Of a DNA stretch of 58,578 nt, positions 16,446 through 25,451 are shown one piece after another. Each line of letters opens with the position of its first letter. Position 1 is the first letter of the stretch. The stretch spans positions 1-58,578 of the forward strand of contig WGCV01000009.1 of assembly GCA_015493615.1 (NCBI GenBank), in the 5' to 3' direction. The stretch is from Melioribacteraceae bacterium. GTDB taxonomy: Bacteria; Bacteroidota; Ignavibacteria; Ignavibacteriales; Melioribacteraceae. The notes beneath the pieces were generated by a model. That model searched no databases. It was not told the origin of the DNA and was given only the letters and a program-made list of their open reading frames with translations. The position numbers and the translations under genes are program-made.

Positions 16446-16458
16446 CGGAGAAATCCAC

Positions 16459-17229
16459 ATGCACTTTTCCGCTTTTTCAAAGATTGATTCGGCTGCCGAA
16501 ATAATTTGTGAAGCAAAACATGTTACCGCTTTTACCGGAGCCGGAATCTCGGTTGAAAGCGGAATTCCTCCATTCAGAGGACCGGAAGGTTTATGGAGTA
16601 AATATGATCCTATTGTTCTAGATATTTCATATTTCCGGATGCACCCGGAAAAATCGTGGAGCGTTATTAAAGAAATTTTTTACGATTTCTTCGGGAAAGC
16701 CGAGCCTAACAACGCACATTTTGCCCTCGCAAATATGGAAAAAAACGGCTTGTTAAATGCTGTAATTACTCAAAATATTGACGCTCTTCATCAAAAAGCC
16801 GGAAGCAAAACCGTATTTGAGTTTCACGGAACTTCCGAATATCTTACATGTCTCGATTGCGGAAAAAAATTCCTTCCGAAAGAGATTTCCCTTGAAAAAC
16901 TCCCTCCCCGCTGTTCCCAATGCGGAGGTTTATTAAAACCGGACTTTATCTTTTTCGGCGAGCAAATTCCGCCGGAAGCGCATGCGAAGTCATTCCGCGA
17001 GGCGGAAATCGCGGATGTTTTTGTCGTTGTGGGAACAACCGGAGAAATAATGCCGGCGTCTTTAATTCCTCGCGAAGCCAAAGAGCGCGGCGCCGTAATT
17101 ATTGAAGTTAACACCGAAAAATCAAAATACACAAATTCTATTACCGATATTTTTCTTCAGGGAAAAGCGGGTAAAGTTTTAAAAGAACTTTCCGAAAAAG
17201 TTATGAAAAATCAAAGGGATGGAAAATGA
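16459..17229 (+). CDS. cobB: Sir2-family NAD-dependent protein deacylase
   Basis: 256 residues. Rossmann motif AFTGAGISVESGIPPFRGPEGLW, TQNIDALHQKAGS, catalytic His123 in FEFHGTSEYLTC, a four-Cys zinc site (CLDCGKKF...CSQCGG), GEQIP, and the NAD-binding VVVGTTGEIMPASLIP and EVNTEKSKYT. It removes acyl groups from lysines using NAD. The EVNTE form is typical of class U/III bacterial enzymes; whether it prefers acetyl or succinyl groups is not resolved. The stop overlaps the hemerythrin start by four bases. Confidence 0.92.
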   Translation: MHFSAFSKIDSAAEIICEAKHVTAFTGAGISVESGIPPFRGPEGLWSKYDPIVLDISYFRMHPEKSWSVIKEIFYDFFGKAEPNNAHFALANMEKNGLLNAVITQNIDALHQKAGSKTVFEFHGTSEYLTCLDCGKKFLPKEISLEKLPPRCSQCGGLLKPDFIFFGEQIPPEAHAKSFREAEIADVFVVVGTTGEIMPASLIPREAKERGAVIIEVNTEKSKYTNSITDIFLQGKAGKVLKELSEKVMKNQRDGK

Positions 17230-17630
17230 ATAATATCGAATGGAAAAAAGAGTACGAACTCGGCGTCGAGGAAATCGACAACCAGCATAAAAAATTAGTC
17301 GGAATTGTTAACGAGTTCCTTGAAGCGCAGGCAAACCACAGCGAGGAAAAAGTAATCGGTCCTGTAATAAAGGAGCTTGTCGATTATACGAAAGTTCACT
17401 TTGAATCGGAAGAACTTCACATGAAAAAGCATCGCTATCCTCTGCTAATCCAACACAAACAGGAACACAAAGCGCTGATTGCGAGAATTGTTAAAATATT
17501 AAAAGATTTGGGAAGCGGAAACCGGGACGTCGCCGACGATATTTTCCAGCTTCTTAAAAATTGGCTTTTAAATCATATTTTGGATAAAGACCGCCAATAC
17601 GGTAATTTTCTTAAAAACGGAAAAGTTTAA
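17226..17630 (+). CDS. bacteriohemerythrin
   Basis: 134 residues. A single hemerythrin domain with all expected di-iron ligands: EIDNQHKKL (His), KVHFESEELHMKKH (His, Glu), LIQHKQEHKAL (two His) and WLLNHILDKDRQY (His, Asp). It binds oxygen reversibly and would serve as oxygen buffer or sensor partner in a microaerophile. Translationally coupled to the sirtuin gene, which is an uncommon pairing. Confidence 0.92.
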   Translation: MNNIEWKKEYELGVEEIDNQHKKLVGIVNEFLEAQANHSEEKVIGPVIKELVDYTKVHFESEELHMKKHRYPLLIQHKQEHKALIARIVKILKDLGSGNRDVADDIFQLLKNWLLNHILDKDRQYGNFLKNGKV

Positions 17631-17862
17631 TTTTTCTCTGCAAACCAAATTCCGTTCAAAACATGTTGCCCGATTTATTATTCCGGTGAGACGCGGCGCG
17701 CAAAATCAAAACGAGCGGCAGAAAATTTACCCGTTTTGAATACGGTTTTTCCCGCTGTCTTTCACAATTTTATTTTTGCTCGCCTTTTGAAATATATTCT
17801 TTTGGTTAGAGAAAAATATTTTTACAAGTTAGAATTTCGGTTTTTAATTAAGTGAGAAAAGT

Positions 17863-18912
17863 ATTTCTTTTACGGATAAAAAAAATAATGCGATAGTCGA
17901 ACGTCTTATCGGTCTTTGGGCGTTTAACGAAGCGGCTTTCGGCGGAATTCTGCACGGGCTGCATCTTCCCGTTACGGGACTTTTCATCGGCGGATTATCC
18001 GTGGTAATTATCTCTCTGATCGGATATTACTCAAACGACAGGAAAATGCTTGTTAAAGGAATGCTGATTGCCGCAACGGTAAAATTTATTGTTGCGCCTT
18101 ATACTCCGCTTAACGCTTATCTTGCGCTTTTTATTCAGGGCGGACTCGGCTGGGCGCTTTTCTCCGGAAAAATAAATTATAAAACAGCGGCTTTTTCCCT
18201 TGCCCTTGTTACGCTGCTGATTTCTTCGCTCCAGAGAATCATAGTCTATACGATAGTTTTCGGTTTGACGTTGTGGGATTCGATTAATTTATTTTACGAT
18301 TTTGTCGTCAAACAGCTTTATCTTCAGAATACTTTCTTAGGCGAAATAAATTTCAGCTGGTTCATCGTTGTTTTTTATATTTTTCTGCACCTTATTGCCG
18401 GAATTTTAATTGGGGTTTTCTCGGCGGGACTTCCGTATAAATTAAATAAAGCGCAGAGGGAAAGGTTTATTCTGCAACAAAAAGCGCTCAATCCGGACGG
18501 GGCGACAAAGAGAAGCCGAAAACGAAAAAGCTTCCTTCGAAAACCTTCCGTTGTTATTATTCTGCTAATTTCAATCGCTATGATAATTATTTCCTACTTA
18601 TATCCGGAAGTGGGAAAATCGGAAACTAAAAAAATCATGATTATGCTGATACGTTTTATTTCGATTCTTATTATCTGGTATCTGCTGTTGCTTCCTATTG
18701 TTACAAAAGCGCTGAAAAAACAGCTCGGCAAAACCAAAATTAAATACGGAAGGGAAATTGAGAATATTATTACCGGCTTTCCGGATATCAAAAATATTGT
18801 TTTTGAAAGCTGGAGAATGACCAAACAGGAGAAAGGAATTAAAAAACTCGGAAACTTTTTCTTTTATATTATCGCTTTTATAATTTTTGCGGAATCAGAA
18901 AATGAAAACTGA
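17863..18912 (+). CDS. polytopic membrane protein of unknown function, start uncertain
   Basis: About 349 residues, eight or so hydrophobic helices with a charged central loop (LNPDGATKRSRKRKS). The first canonical start is GTG at 18001, but the frame upstream reads as clear protein (FTDKKNNAIVERLIGLWAFN, then GGILHGLHLPVTGLFIGG) back to a stop at 17845-17847. No ATG, GTG or TTG occurs in frame there, so either an ATT at 17863 (GTGAG just upstream) is used or a frameshift exists near the run of eight A residues at 17878-17885. The gene overlaps the next by 11 bp, which links it to the THEP1-like NTPase. No family recognised. Confidence 0.6.
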   Translation: MSFTDKKNNAIVERLIGLWAFNEAAFGGILHGLHLPVTGLFIGGLSVVIISLIGYYSNDRKMLVKGMLIAATVKFIVAPYTPLNAYLALFIQGGLGWALFSGKINYKTAAFSLALVTLLISSLQRIIVYTIVFGLTLWDSINLFYDFVVKQLYLQNTFLGEINFSWFIVVFYIFLHLIAGILIGVFSAGLPYKLNKAQRERFILQQKALNPDGATKRSRKRKSFLRKPSVVIILLISIAMIIISYLYPEVGKSETKKIMIMLIRFISILIIWYLLLLPIVTKALKKQLGKTKIKYGREIENIITGFPDIKNIVFESWRMTKQEKGIKKLGNFFFYIIAFIIFAESENEN

Positions 18913-19393
18913 TTCAATATTTATTTTAACCGGAAAAATACGCTCGGGAAAAACAACAGCCGTTGCCGAATGGAGTAAAATGAAAAACGCGGGCGGAGTT
19001 CTGCAGCCGGTTATTAACGGAGAGAGGTTTTTTATCGATTTATTTTCGGGAAAGAAAATTAAAATGAATGCGGAAAATAACGAAGAGAGTATTTCAATCG
19101 GCGAATATGTTTTTTCCGCTTCGGCGTTTTCACAGGCGCGCAATGTTTTGAGCGACTCCTTTTACTCCGGCGCAGAATGGATAATCGCGGATGAGTTCGG
19201 AAAACTGGAGATGAAAGATTCCGGACTTGAACCTGCCGTAAGCGAACTTTTGTTAAAAGTTAAAAACACACGGGAGAAGAAACTCTTGATAATCATAAGG
19301 GATTATCTCGTTAATGACTTTTTAGATAAACAAAATTTATCTCGCGCCGATGTTTTCATTATTAACTCTCCCGAAAAACTTTTTTATATTTAA
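18902..19393 (+). CDS. THEP1-like P-loop nucleoside triphosphatase
   Basis: 163 residues. A Walker A motif close to the N-terminus (LTGKIRSGKTTAVAEW), an intermediate GGVLQPVI segment typical of the THEP1/NTPase family, and a Walker B-like WIIADEFGKLEM. THEP1 proteins hydrolyse NTPs or phosphorylate nucleotides; the physiological role is poorly defined. ATG at 18902 is preferred over TTG at 18887. Overlap with the upstream membrane protein suggests a two-component unit, perhaps an NTPase serving a membrane partner (inference). Confidence 0.7.
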   Translation: MKTDSIFILTGKIRSGKTTAVAEWSKMKNAGGVLQPVINGERFFIDLFSGKKIKMNAENNEESISIGEYVFSASAFSQARNVLSDSFYSGAEWIIADEFGKLEMKDSGLEPAVSELLLKVKNTREKKLLIIIRDYLVNDFLDKQNLSRADVFIINSPEKLFYI

Positions 19394-19433
19394 AACTTGT
19401 AAATGAATTTCTTTTTGTTAATTAAAGTGGCGT

Positions 19434-20903
19434 ATGACTAACAACGATTTAATCAAAGTACTAATATTATTGGGCGGCATCAATGTGTTGATAGTCTTAG
19501 CCTATTTAATGAAGAAGATAAAAGGGATGCCCGGTTCAATCCCGAGAAAATTTTTACACATTACGGCAATTTTCATAGCCGGCTACAGTTTTGTTTACAT
19601 TTCCGATTCGGCTTATCTGTTGGCTCTCGGCGTACTGATTTTATTGGGTAATTACGTAATGTACAAAAAGGAAATGTTTGAAAAAAACAAAACCGGAGAA
19701 AAAAATCTCGGTATTTTCTTTGTGCCGATTTCCTATCTTATTTTGGTTCTTACAATGAACGGACACCGCGAACTCGCAATGTTCTCAATGTTTATTATGG
19801 CTTTCGCCGACGCCGGCGCAGCGTTAGTCGGAGAGTTTTTTCCCCTTGCGCCTTACGCTTTGGGAAGCTCCCGTAAGACAATATCCGGATCGCTTACATT
19901 TGCTTTTGTTACGCTCCTTCTTTTGAATTTATCTCTCTTTTTTACTGTTGACGGAAAAATTTTCATGTCCGTCGAGCCTGTTTTCAAAATTTGGATTTTT
20001 CTTTTATTTACAACATTAATTTTAACGGTTGCCGAAGCCCTTTCCACAAAGGGATTTGACAATATTATTGTACCCCTTTTAAGCGCTTACTTTTTTATTC
20101 TCTTTTTTACGCATCCTTTTTCGGTTTTCCCCGAAGATCTGTTTTACGGAACTCTTCTTGCCGGCGCGCTTCTTTATTTTTCGTTTAAATATAAGTTTCT
20201 TACTCCCGACGGAGCGTACGCCGCTTTTGTTTTAGGCGCCGTTATTTTCGGTTTCGGCGGATTAAAATGGAGCGTTCCTCTATTAACATTTTTTATCCTC
20301 TCCTCGCTTCTTTCAAAAATTAAAAAGAATAACTACTCGGACGCTTTCGAAAAAGGAGATAACCGGGACGCGCTTCAGGTTATGGCAAACGGAGGATTGC
20401 CCGCCATTTTGCTCGGAATTAATTTACTCTATCCCGATGCAATCTGGTTTGTGCTTTATTTAACTTCCCTTGCCGTTTCGATGGCGGACACTTGGGCAAC
20501 CGAAATCGGCAACATTAAGCAACGGCATACTTTCTGGATACTTAACTTAAAACCTGTCTCACAGGGCGTTTCCGGAGGAATAAGTCTCGGCGGAACTATC
20601 GGCGGAATTACAGGCGCGGCTGTTTTAACGCTTTCCGGCATTGCGTGGATACGCTATTATCCTTTGCTGATTTTTTCCCTTGTGGCTACGGCGGGCGCCG
20701 TCGGGATGTTTATCGACAGTATCCTCGGCGCTACTCTGCAAAGAAAAAACAGATGTCCGGTTTGCGGAAAGGAAACCGAAAAAAAAGCTCACTGCGGGAA
20801 ACCCACACAATTTTCTTCCGGCATAAAATTTATAAATAACGATATGGTTAATTTTCTTTCCGCCCTTATTGTTGTCGTAATTACTTATTTTATATTAAGG
20901 TAA
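19434..20903 (+). CDS. fused prenol kinase / prenyl-phosphate kinase (VTE5-VTE6-like)
   Basis: 489 residues, about 14 membrane helices. The N-terminal half (about 1-215) has PRKFLHITA, MFIMAFADAGAALVGE and SRKTISGSLTF, which are the motifs of the dolichol/phytol kinase (SEC59/VTE5/CTP-transferase-like) family. The C-terminal half (about 225-489) is a DUF92/TMEM19 domain: LTPDGAYAAFVLGA, VMANGGLPAIL, SMADTWATEIG, PVSQGVSGGISLGGT and GATLQ. The plant DUF92 protein VTE6 makes phytyl-diphosphate from the product of VTE5, so the fusion would carry out both steps. A role in prenol salvage for the menaquinone made downstream is inference. A CPVCGKE...HCG Cys motif near residue 440 is a small extra. 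Four bases separate it from the TPR gene. Confidence 0.8.
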   Translation: MTNNDLIKVLILLGGINVLIVLAYLMKKIKGMPGSIPRKFLHITAIFIAGYSFVYISDSAYLLALGVLILLGNYVMYKKEMFEKNKTGEKNLGIFFVPISYLILVLTMNGHRELAMFSMFIMAFADAGAALVGEFFPLAPYALGSSRKTISGSLTFAFVTLLLLNLSLFFTVDGKIFMSVEPVFKIWIFLLFTTLILTVAEALSTKGFDNIIVPLLSAYFFILFFTHPFSVFPEDLFYGTLLAGALLYFSFKYKFLTPDGAYAAFVLGAVIFGFGGLKWSVPLLTFFILSSLLSKIKKNNYSDAFEKGDNRDALQVMANGGLPAILLGINLLYPDAIWFVLYLTSLAVSMADTWATEIGNIKQRHTFWILNLKPVSQGVSGGISLGGTIGGITGAAVLTLSGIAWIRYYPLLIFSLVATAGAVGMFIDSILGATLQRKNRCPVCGKETEKKAHCGKPTQFSSGIKFINNDMVNFLSALIVVVITYFILR

Positions 20904-20907
20904 AAAA

Positions 20908-23877
20908 GTGAAAAAAACGTTTCTTCTGATAATATTTTTATCTTCCCTTATTTTCGCTCAAACGGAACCGGAACTCCTTTCTTCGGCTCTTAAATTATAT
21001 TCCGAAGGGAAGTACCTCGAAACGGCGGAAATACTGGGGAAAATCAATCCCGACAAGTTTTCGGAGAACGAAGACAAAGCCGCCTACTACTACTTTGCGG
21101 GTAAATCTTTTATAGAATTAAAAGAAACAAACGCGGCGATTTTTTCCCTTCGCTTTCTGATTGAAAATCTAAAATCTTCTTCTCTCCGGGAAGACGCTCT
21201 TTACGATTTGGGAAAATACTTTTACGAAATTCAAGATTTTGAAGAAGCGCTCGGTACATTCAAAACATTAACCGACGACTATTCCTACGGAAGATTTTAC
21301 GGCTCCGCGCTTTTCTGGGCGGGACAATCCGCGGCTCAACTCGATTACTTTGAAGAAGCTCGCGATTATTATCTTGACGCAATTTCAATGAGCGCGACAA
21401 ATGATTTTTTAGTCGAATCGATTTATTCCGTCGCAAAACTTTTTGAGAAGAACAAAAAATATGAAGACGCCATTTCATATTACGACGAACTTCTTTCTTA
21501 TTACAGCTCGTCAAAGTTCGCCCCTTTTGCCCAGCTTAGAATAGGTAAATGTTATTTTAATCTCGGGGATTATGACAACGCGATTCTCGAACTTACCGAG
21601 CCGCGCTTAAAAAAACTTCCCCGCGAAATGCGGCTTCAAGCGCGCTACTATGTCGCCAACTCCTATTTCAGAATGGAAGAATACGACAAAGCGCTGGATA
21701 TTTATCACGACCTGCTGAAAAAATTTCCCGGCGAAAAAGAGTCTAATCAAATTAGATTTAACGAAGCGTGGATTAATTTTCAGAGCGGAATGTTTGAGGA
21801 ATCTTACCGGATTTTCAATCTGCTTTCCAAACTTGCTCAGGGAAAAATAGCGGAGGAATCTCTCTACTGGTCAGCCGAAGCCAAACGCTACAACGGCGAA
21901 ATCGATTTGGCCGAATTAATTTACAAACGCTTTCTTAAGCTTTATCCTAATTCTTCCTTCGCAAACAATGTAAAGTTTAATCTTGCGGTAATCGAATTTG
22001 AGCGAAAAAACATCGACAAAGCGAAAAAATATCTTGTTGAAGCAATTACCGGAAACGACAAAGAAGCTCGCGCCAAAAGCCATCTCTTGCTGGCTCAGAT
22101 TTTTATGGAGCGGAAAAATTTTAAACTCGCTCAAGACCATTTCCGCAAAGCGGCGGAAGCTATCGACGTCTCGAAGAAAACTCATTTTGCCGGAATGCTC
22201 GGATTGGGCGTAGCGGATTTTTACCTTAACGATCTTAGCGGTGCGAGAAAACTTTTAACCGATTTGTTCACCGTTGATAAAAATTTTGAAAAGGATCGCG
22301 TTAATTTCTATCTTGCCGAAACTCATTTTGCGCTTGGCGATTATCATTCCGCCCTTGAACATTATAAATATGTGGACGATAAAAACCCCGAACTCGGAGC
22401 GTTGAATATCTTCGGGAAAGCTTACTGTTACTTCAATCTGAAAAACTATTCCGACGCGGCATACTACTTTAACCGCTTCATTTCCAAATTTCCCAAATCC
22501 GATTTGAAAGCCGAAGCGATGCTGCGGCTCGGCGACAGTTATTACGGAACCAAGAATTTTTCGGACGCGGTTGATTTATACGACAAAGTTTTTTCTTCCC
22601 GCTTAAAAAAGAAAGCGGATTCTTTCGCCTACTACCAGTACGGGAAAACTTTGCTGAAAGTTAAACGGTTTTCCAACGCGGTTGCCGTTCTGAGAAAACT
22701 GCAGAAAAAATTTCCGGCTTCAAATTACGCAGACAAAGCTCAATACTTAATCGGCTGGACCTTCTTTAAGCAAAGAGCTTATTCGCAAGCGGTAAGAGAG
22801 TACAAAGCCGTACTCGAACAATATCCGAAATCAAAGCTGCGTCCCGTAATTTATTATTCTCTCGGGGACGCTTTCTACAATATGCGAAATTATTCGACAG
22901 CTGTTTCATACTACAAACGACTGCTTGATAATTACTCCGACACTAAATTTATTTTCGATGCGATTAACGGAATTCAATATTCCTACACCGCTCTCGGCGC
23001 TCCGGACAAAGCCGCAAAAATTATTGACGAATATATTTTAAGAAACCCCTATTCAAAATACGGCGATAAAATATTAATTAAGAAAGGGGAAATCTTTTTC
23101 AACGCAAATATGTTTACCAAAGCCAAGCTGGCTTTCAAAGAATTCATCGCGACTTATCCCAACAGCACGCTTGTTCCTTCGGCGTATTATTGGATTGGGA
23201 AAAGCGCTCTTAAATTAAATCAGTTTGCAGACGCCGAATTTAATTTACGAAGAGTAGTTGACGATTACCCGAACTCCGAAAGCGGTATTGCGGCGGCGGC
23301 GGATTTGGCAAAATTATATCTCGATAAAAAGGAAGACACAAAAGCGATTGAAGTTCTCGACGCCGTATTAAATAAAGCCGACAAATCGGATAAGTTTGCC
23401 GAACTTATTTATTATAAAGGACTTGCCGAAATTGATTTGGGCAGAATTAAAGAAGTTTACAATACTTACAATTCGCTGATTTCCAACTATCCGGAAACAA
23501 TTTTTGCAGATAAAGCAAAAATCGAATTGGGAATTCTTGAACTTTCAAGGAATTCATTCCTTACAGCCGAACGGGTATTTTCGGAAATCGGAAAAAGAAG
23601 AAAAGACGACGTTGGCGCGAAAGCCCAATATTTATACGGCGAAACTCTATTCACCGAAGGAAAATTCGATCAGGCGGTTTCTGCATTTGTAAGAGTAAAA
23701 ACCGTTTTCGGCTCTTTCAAAGATTGGGTTGTAAAATCGGAACTGAGAATCGCGGACGCTTATGTTAAACTGCACAACAAAAGGAAAGCGAAAAAATTGT
23801 ACCGTAAAATTTACTTGCGGCATAAATATGACGATTACGGCAGAGAAGCAAAAGCCAAACTGAGGAGGTTAAGATGA
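20908..23877 (+). CDS. 989-residue tetratricopeptide-repeat envelope protein
   Basis: Signal peptide (FLLIIFLSSLIFAQT, cleaved near residue 18) followed by about 25 TPR units across the whole length, many with the pattern A.Y..G......G.Y..A...Y....YP.S. Examples: YFAGKSFIELKETNAAIFSL, YLIGWTFFKQRAYSQAVREY, YWIGKSALKLNQFADAEFNL. It is predicted periplasmic or attached to the outer membrane. Similar YbgF/BamD-type TPR proteins act as scaffolds for Tol/TonB or barrel assembly, which fits its place just before a barrel and ExbB/ExbD/TonB genes. Start GTG at 20908; the stop overlaps the next start by four bases. Confidence 0.85.
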   Translation: MKKTFLLIIFLSSLIFAQTEPELLSSALKLYSEGKYLETAEILGKINPDKFSENEDKAAYYYFAGKSFIELKETNAAIFSLRFLIENLKSSSLREDALYDLGKYFYEIQDFEEALGTFKTLTDDYSYGRFYGSALFWAGQSAAQLDYFEEARDYYLDAISMSATNDFLVESIYSVAKLFEKNKKYEDAISYYDELLSYYSSSKFAPFAQLRIGKCYFNLGDYDNAILELTEPRLKKLPREMRLQARYYVANSYFRMEEYDKALDIYHDLLKKFPGEKESNQIRFNEAWINFQSGMFEESYRIFNLLSKLAQGKIAEESLYWSAEAKRYNGEIDLAELIYKRFLKLYPNSSFANNVKFNLAVIEFERKNIDKAKKYLVEAITGNDKEARAKSHLLLAQIFMERKNFKLAQDHFRKAAEAIDVSKKTHFAGMLGLGVADFYLNDLSGARKLLTDLFTVDKNFEKDRVNFYLAETHFALGDYHSALEHYKYVDDKNPELGALNIFGKAYCYFNLKNYSDAAYYFNRFISKFPKSDLKAEAMLRLGDSYYGTKNFSDAVDLYDKVFSSRLKKKADSFAYYQYGKTLLKVKRFSNAVAVLRKLQKKFPASNYADKAQYLIGWTFFKQRAYSQAVREYKAVLEQYPKSKLRPVIYYSLGDAFYNMRNYSTAVSYYKRLLDNYSDTKFIFDAINGIQYSYTALGAPDKAAKIIDEYILRNPYSKYGDKILIKKGEIFFNANMFTKAKLAFKEFIATYPNSTLVPSAYYWIGKSALKLNQFADAEFNLRRVVDDYPNSESGIAAAADLAKLYLDKKEDTKAIEVLDAVLNKADKSDKFAELIYYKGLAEIDLGRIKEVYNTYNSLISNYPETIFADKAKIELGILELSRNSFLTAERVFSEIGKRRKDDVGAKAQYLYGETLFTEGKFDQAVSAFVRVKTVFGSFKDWVVKSELRIADAYVKLHNKRKAKKLYRKIYLRHKYDDYGREAKAKLRRLR

Positions 23878-25445
23878 AAAAGATTTTTGCCGTTGTTTTA
23901 ATTCTTACTTCTTTAAATTTTGCTCAAGGCGTTGATTTACCCGACTTTGTCGTTTCGGGAACCGAAAACGTTACTCTCCCCGTTATAAAGAAGAAGAAGC
24001 CAAAACTTGTTCTGCCGCTGGGAAACGCCTTTTTTATGCACAAGTTTTCTCCGGAAGATTTCAGCGTTTCATATATTGCAGAATCCGACACAAACTACAT
24101 ACGCCCTTTTAAGCGTAACAAAAATTACAGACAGTACGCTAAAATAACTTCGGGGTTTAATGTGCTTCCCGCCGCAAATGTTTTCTGGGGATTTCCTTTG
24201 AAGAACGGGTATCTCGATTTTAAGTTCAATGGGGAAAACAGACTTAATTATATTCCTTTTGCGGGACGTACAAACTTTACCGGCGGCGTTAATTTAAAGC
24301 TGTACACAAATTATAATGCCGAGAAATTACCGCGAAGTTTTTTTGATATTAACGCAAACGGCAATTTCTCAGATTACAGATTTTACGGTTCGATTACCCC
24401 GAGTCTGAGACGAAAAGTTTCTTTCGGAAATGCCGGAGTTACATTTCATCATTTCACAGGCGACAAACTTAATCTTACGGCAGGCGTTTCGGGAGAAGAC
24501 TTCCGTCTGCTCAAAGAAAACTTTACCGAGCAAAACGTCAGGGCGTCTATCGGGATTAAGAAAAAATTCAGCGCATTTACATTAATCGGAAAAGGGCGTT
24601 TTATCAATCAGAAATTAAAACACAATAATTATAAAGTTTATAATTTTGCCGAGCTTCTCCTTGCCGGTCAATTCAATCCGTACGATAATTTTGCGGTAAG
24701 CGTCGGCGCGGACGTTGCGCACAGCGGAGGAAGAAATTCATTTGCCCCTTACCTGAAAGGGAAAGTAACGCTTGCCGAGAATCTCGTTTTCACCGGAAGT
24801 TGGTCTTCCAACACGGACTTTTATACCAACGGCGATATCGTAAAACTTAATCCTTATTATTCTCTTTCGGCTTTTACAAATATTTTCAGCGTTGTTTATA
24901 ATAAAATCTATTTTAACTTTTTCTACGGATTCCGCGATTACTTCGATGTTTCTTTCGGTTTCGGTTTTCAAAAAACAGACGGATTTCTTTACTTTGAATC
25001 AGCGGCGGATAACATTTATTTTATTCCGAAAACGCTCGACGCCGTTAACGGATTCATCTCCAATCTCGCCGTTAATTTCTACTTCAGCCGGTTTGGTTAT
25101 TTGTCCGGCGTGTTAAATATCGACAGAGAAGTTAACGCCGCGAACACGTTAATGCCTTACTCGCCGATTTTTAAAGGGAAACTGCTTTACAATTACAAAA
25201 CGCCGTTCTCGTTTTTGTTAACTTTCGGGACGGAGTTTTATTCCCGTTCTTATACTAATTTAAAAAACAGTTCCTCTGTTCCTCCTTATATAAATTTGTT
25301 CCTTTCTTCCGATTATAAATTGGCAAAAAATCTTAAATTGATTTTTACAATTAATAATATTTTAAATCGCGATAATTATCTTTACCGCGGATATAAAGAG
25401 ATGCCGATGGATTTGCAAGCCGGCATTGAATATTTTTGGAGATAA
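23874..25445 (+). CDS. outer-membrane beta-barrel protein (TonB-dependent receptor-like)
   Basis: 523 residues. Signal peptide (FAVVLILTSLNFAQG), then a short segment LPDFVVSGTENVTLPV reminiscent of a TonB box, and about 20 alternating amphipathic strands ending ...LQAGIEYFW with a terminal aromatic residue, the outer-membrane insertion signal. It lacks a recognisable plug domain and is shorter than a full TonB-dependent receptor. Being co-encoded with ExbB/ExbD/TonB, it may be their dedicated client. Ligand unknown. Confidence 0.7.
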   Translation: MKKIFAVVLILTSLNFAQGVDLPDFVVSGTENVTLPVIKKKKPKLVLPLGNAFFMHKFSPEDFSVSYIAESDTNYIRPFKRNKNYRQYAKITSGFNVLPAANVFWGFPLKNGYLDFKFNGENRLNYIPFAGRTNFTGGVNLKLYTNYNAEKLPRSFFDINANGNFSDYRFYGSITPSLRRKVSFGNAGVTFHHFTGDKLNLTAGVSGEDFRLLKENFTEQNVRASIGIKKKFSAFTLIGKGRFINQKLKHNNYKVYNFAELLLAGQFNPYDNFAVSVGADVAHSGGRNSFAPYLKGKVTLAENLVFTGSWSSNTDFYTNGDIVKLNPYYSLSAFTNIFSVVYNKIYFNFFYGFRDYFDVSFGFGFQKTDGFLYFESAADNIYFIPKTLDAVNGFISNLAVNFYFSRFGYLSGVLNIDREVNAANTLMPYSPIFKGKLLYNYKTPFSFLLTFGTEFYSRSYTNLKNSSSVPPYINLFLSSDYKLAKNLKLIFTINNILNRDNYLYRGYKEMPMDLQAGIEYFWR

Positions 25446-25451
25446 CAAACG

